This document shows positions 45,600-47,699 of a stretch of DNA of 47,699 bases, one piece after another (the stretch's first letter is position 1; every line of letters starts with the position of its first letter). The DNA comes from Elysia marginata (lineage: Eukaryota; Mollusca; Gastropoda; Plakobranchidae): positions 79,792-127,490 of the forward strand of contig BMAT01001470.1 of assembly GCA_019649035.1 (NCBI GenBank), written 5' to 3'. The notes under the pieces are model-generated. The model was not told where the DNA came from. It ran no database searches and saw nothing but the letters and a program-made list of their open reading frames with translations. Both the position numbers and the translations under genes were made by a program.

Positions 45600-45826
45600 A
45601 GAGCATGATAGTACGACAGCCAGTTAGGCGCTCATATACCAGCATTTCACAAATTTCAAGCACTGCTTTTAGCCAATATCTGTTTTTCAGGTGGGTGGAC
45701 TGAGGAAAAATTGCATAAAGTGCTTTTCTTAGGTAATTACAACATGAGTCGTGTTTGGGAATCGAACTTGCAACCGCCGGATCACAAGTCCGACGCGCAA
45801 ACAATTGAGCCACGCTTCCCCTAAAA
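45600..45826 (-). mobile_element. tRNA-derived SINE
   Basis: On the minus strand a tRNA-like head starts GGGGAAGCGTGGCTCAATTG. It has a five-base anticodon stem (TCGGA with TCCGG) around CTTGTGA, then a B-box GCAAGTTCGATTCCC (about 45755-45769). No matching 3' acceptor strand follows. Instead a body with CTAAGAAAAGCACTTTATGC continues towards 45600. This is a SINE head and not a functional tRNA gene. Confidence 0.75.
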
Positions 45827-45939
45827 AACCCTCAAGAGATACAAGAGTGAACTCGAAGAAAAGAATGCATTATAGTTGCTATTTAAAACGCTTTCTGTTG
45901 ATGCCATGGTCGTCCATCGCTTCTTTCTTGTGTATACAC

Positions 45940-46085
45940 TGTCCTACCTACCTTCTTACCTACATCTCTATGTACCTATATGTCTGTCTTGTGTGTCTAT
46001 CTCTCTATTTGTATGTCAATCTATCTATTACATTTACTTATTTACCTTCCTGTGTGCCTGTCTGGCCGTTGGTCTATCTACAATC
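45940..46085 (+). repeat. imperfect CTAC/CTAT/CTGT tetranucleotide array
   Basis: Degenerate four-base pyrimidine-rich units. It explains the Tyr/Leu/Ser-rich open frames in this stretch. Confidence 0.8.
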
Positions 46086-46420
46086 TGTTAGTCTGATTCT
46101 ACCTTCAAATTAACAAACCTTTTAAAGAGGCCGTATACACCCTCTTTTTTTCCTTTTCAAAGTTCCGTATGTCTAGCCACCGCTGTGATCTAGCCTAGAT
46201 TTTCTTTTCCAAAATCTACTCACGCGGAAGACCACCCACTCCCCCCTTTTCACTTCTCTCTCCCAAAACCTCGGCCAGATATATCATCCCCAAATGACTC
46301 ACCGACGTGGCTCACACACTAAACACCGACAAAAAGAAAGATTTGCTCATCATTATGTACATCCCTGTGATTTCGTTTAAGCCCTTAAATATACCCTTTG
46401 CGTGAGTTAACGTGCGTGCG

Positions 46421-46632
46421 AGAGTGGGTGTCAGGGTCATCAAGAAAGGAATGAGAGGGACTGAAGAAGAAGAGGGGAGGACTAGGAGACAAAGGAGGGA
46501 GCCCGGAAGAGGAAAAGCACCACTAAAGGGTTGTGTTGTAATGGAATGGGAGGCGGTGGGAGAGAAAGGGAGTTTGAGAGAAACTGCAGAACGTGAACTA
46601 GGAAAAGGGACGGAGTTAGAGAGAGGGGGATA
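46421..46632 (+). repeat. polypurine block
   Basis: About 200 bases are strongly biased to A and G on the plus strand (GAAGAAGAAGAGGGGAGG, GAGAGAAAGGGAG). The Arg/Glu-rich frame over it is compositional. Confidence 0.65.
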
Positions 46633-47699
46633 AAGTTTCGCCAGCGCACAAACACCAGACTGGGTACATATTATACTAACCAATAGTAAAGCTAAAGCAG
46701 CACCCTTTAATAACTCCGTGACTGGTCAGACCATCGACCAGTGAGTGTCTACAATACACAATACAAATTGATAATTCAGTCTTGAGTTGTTGTCTGACTC
46801 TTTACAAGCCCTGCTGTATCGACATAGATTGACTGATTAATTGATTGATTGAATGATTGCTATACCTTTTCGAGACGAGAACACCTTTATTTTCCAGGTC
46901 AAACAAGCTTTGATGGTGCTGATAGGTTACGGAAGTATAAAAAGACATGTTTCTGAGAAGTTTTTTTTTAATATTGCAAGAAGTTCTGATAAAGTGAGAG
47001 GTACGCAAAACCCCATCGGTTTTCACTTGTACTGCTAAGTTCCTGAGCTGCATTGTCCGCAAATTAGCGGCGGTTTTCAATTTTCATCGTGAAGTAACAA
47101 ATACAATAAAAATAATACTCGGGAGAGTTTTCAATGACTTTATCAATTGATATTCATGGTCTTCATTCGTTGATCGTCACCCCTGCCTGCCAGTAAATCT
47201 GTGTCCTTGATGTGTTGGTGACCGATTGTTCTGTTGCTAAACTTGAAGTCCGATGACTGGGCTCAACTTGTCTGTCTTTGCAAGACTATTGTCGTTTAAC
47301 TGTTCGCGTAGAACATTCGTTATTGCTGTGTCAACTGTTCTGTATAAGTCATGCGTACTAACCGTGCTAATACATTGCAAAAGACCATGATCTTCCGCAA
47401 ATAAACAAACCCGAGAAGAGAGAAAGCAAAATGCTTTTTGTCACATTTTATGAGGCATTTCGCTGTTTTATATGACTCACTGCCAATATATACTTTGTCT
47501 CCGAGGCTAAAACTGTCCATTGGCTAAAATGCCTAAAAATTAGCCAATTTTATCAATTCGCCTACTACAAAAGGTGATTGCACTTAGGTTATAGAAAACA
47601 CAACATAATTTCGTTACTTACACTAGAAGTCTAAAAGAATAAAAAATTACTCACCTTTACGGCGTTTGGTAATGATATTCGGAGAACACTCTTAATCGG
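46633..47699. other. gene-free stretch at the right edge
   Basis: No exon, element end or RNA gene is recognised. GATTGATT-type repeats occur at about 46828-46858. Confidence 0.35.

Noticed and set aside
45750..45823. tRNA gene on the minus strand (anticodon-position TGT)
   Set aside because: The anticodon and T arms look reasonable, but there is no matching 3' acceptor strand and a SINE body continues.
46312..46683. 123-codon minus frame rich in Ser/Pro/Leu
   Set aside because: It is the complement of the polypurine block; the amino-acid bias follows from composition.
1..47699. CRISPR array, operon or bacterial-type system
   Set aside because: The DNA is clearly eukaryotic nuclear: spliced genes, mariner and LINE copies, microsatellites. 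None of the tandem repeats has regular repeat-spacer structure.

Overview
This window looks like AT-rich nuclear DNA from a bilaterian invertebrate, most likely a gastropod mollusc. Genes are split by introns with GT/AG borders, protein matches are to animal-only families, and the rest is microsatellites plus decayed mariner, LINE and SINE copies of the kinds common in mollusc genomes. The taxon is inferred; nothing in the window is diagnostic.

Two genes can be rebuilt exon by exon, both on the minus strand. Positions 708-5273 hold eight N-terminal coding exons of a CIP2A homolog (armadillo-repeat protein; PP2A inhibitor and TOPBP1 partner). All junctions are phase-consistent, giving about 314 residues, and the gene runs off the left edge. 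An ETS-type site at 6868-6876 followed by a good donor may mark its promoter and an untranslated first exon. Positions 14575-20698 hold a complete six-exon, 256-residue homolog of SWSAP1, the RecA/RAD51-like subunit of the Shu complex. Its Walker A motif is degenerate (GPDTIDKT). Both families act in handling broken or recombining DNA, but the evidence here is only that they are neighbours on the same strand.

Between the genes lie a decayed RTE-type LINE (8240-9800) and a mariner nested inside an older mariner (10607-13168, with the inner copy at 11892-13112). A pogo/Tigger-like element sits in SWSAP1 intron 2 (18632-19487). A piggyBac-like MITE with a TTAA duplication lies upstream of SWSAP1 (22860-23154).

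From about 23.2 kb to the right edge I find no supportable protein gene. This part holds tRNA-derived SINEs (27.8 kb and 45.7 kb), a broken Rex1/CR1-like LINE (36.0-36.8 kb), a pogo-like MITE (34.7 kb), several degenerate tandem repeats (33.4, 34.1 and 38.9 kb), microsatellites, and three less AT-rich islands (26.1-26.5, 32.4-32.7 and 40.1-40.35 kb) that could be promoters or first exons of a long-intron gene. There is an 18-base N gap at 11037-11054. No previously undescribed multi-gene system is evident. The most unusual items are the altered ATPase motif in SWSAP1 and the nested or newly proposed transposons.
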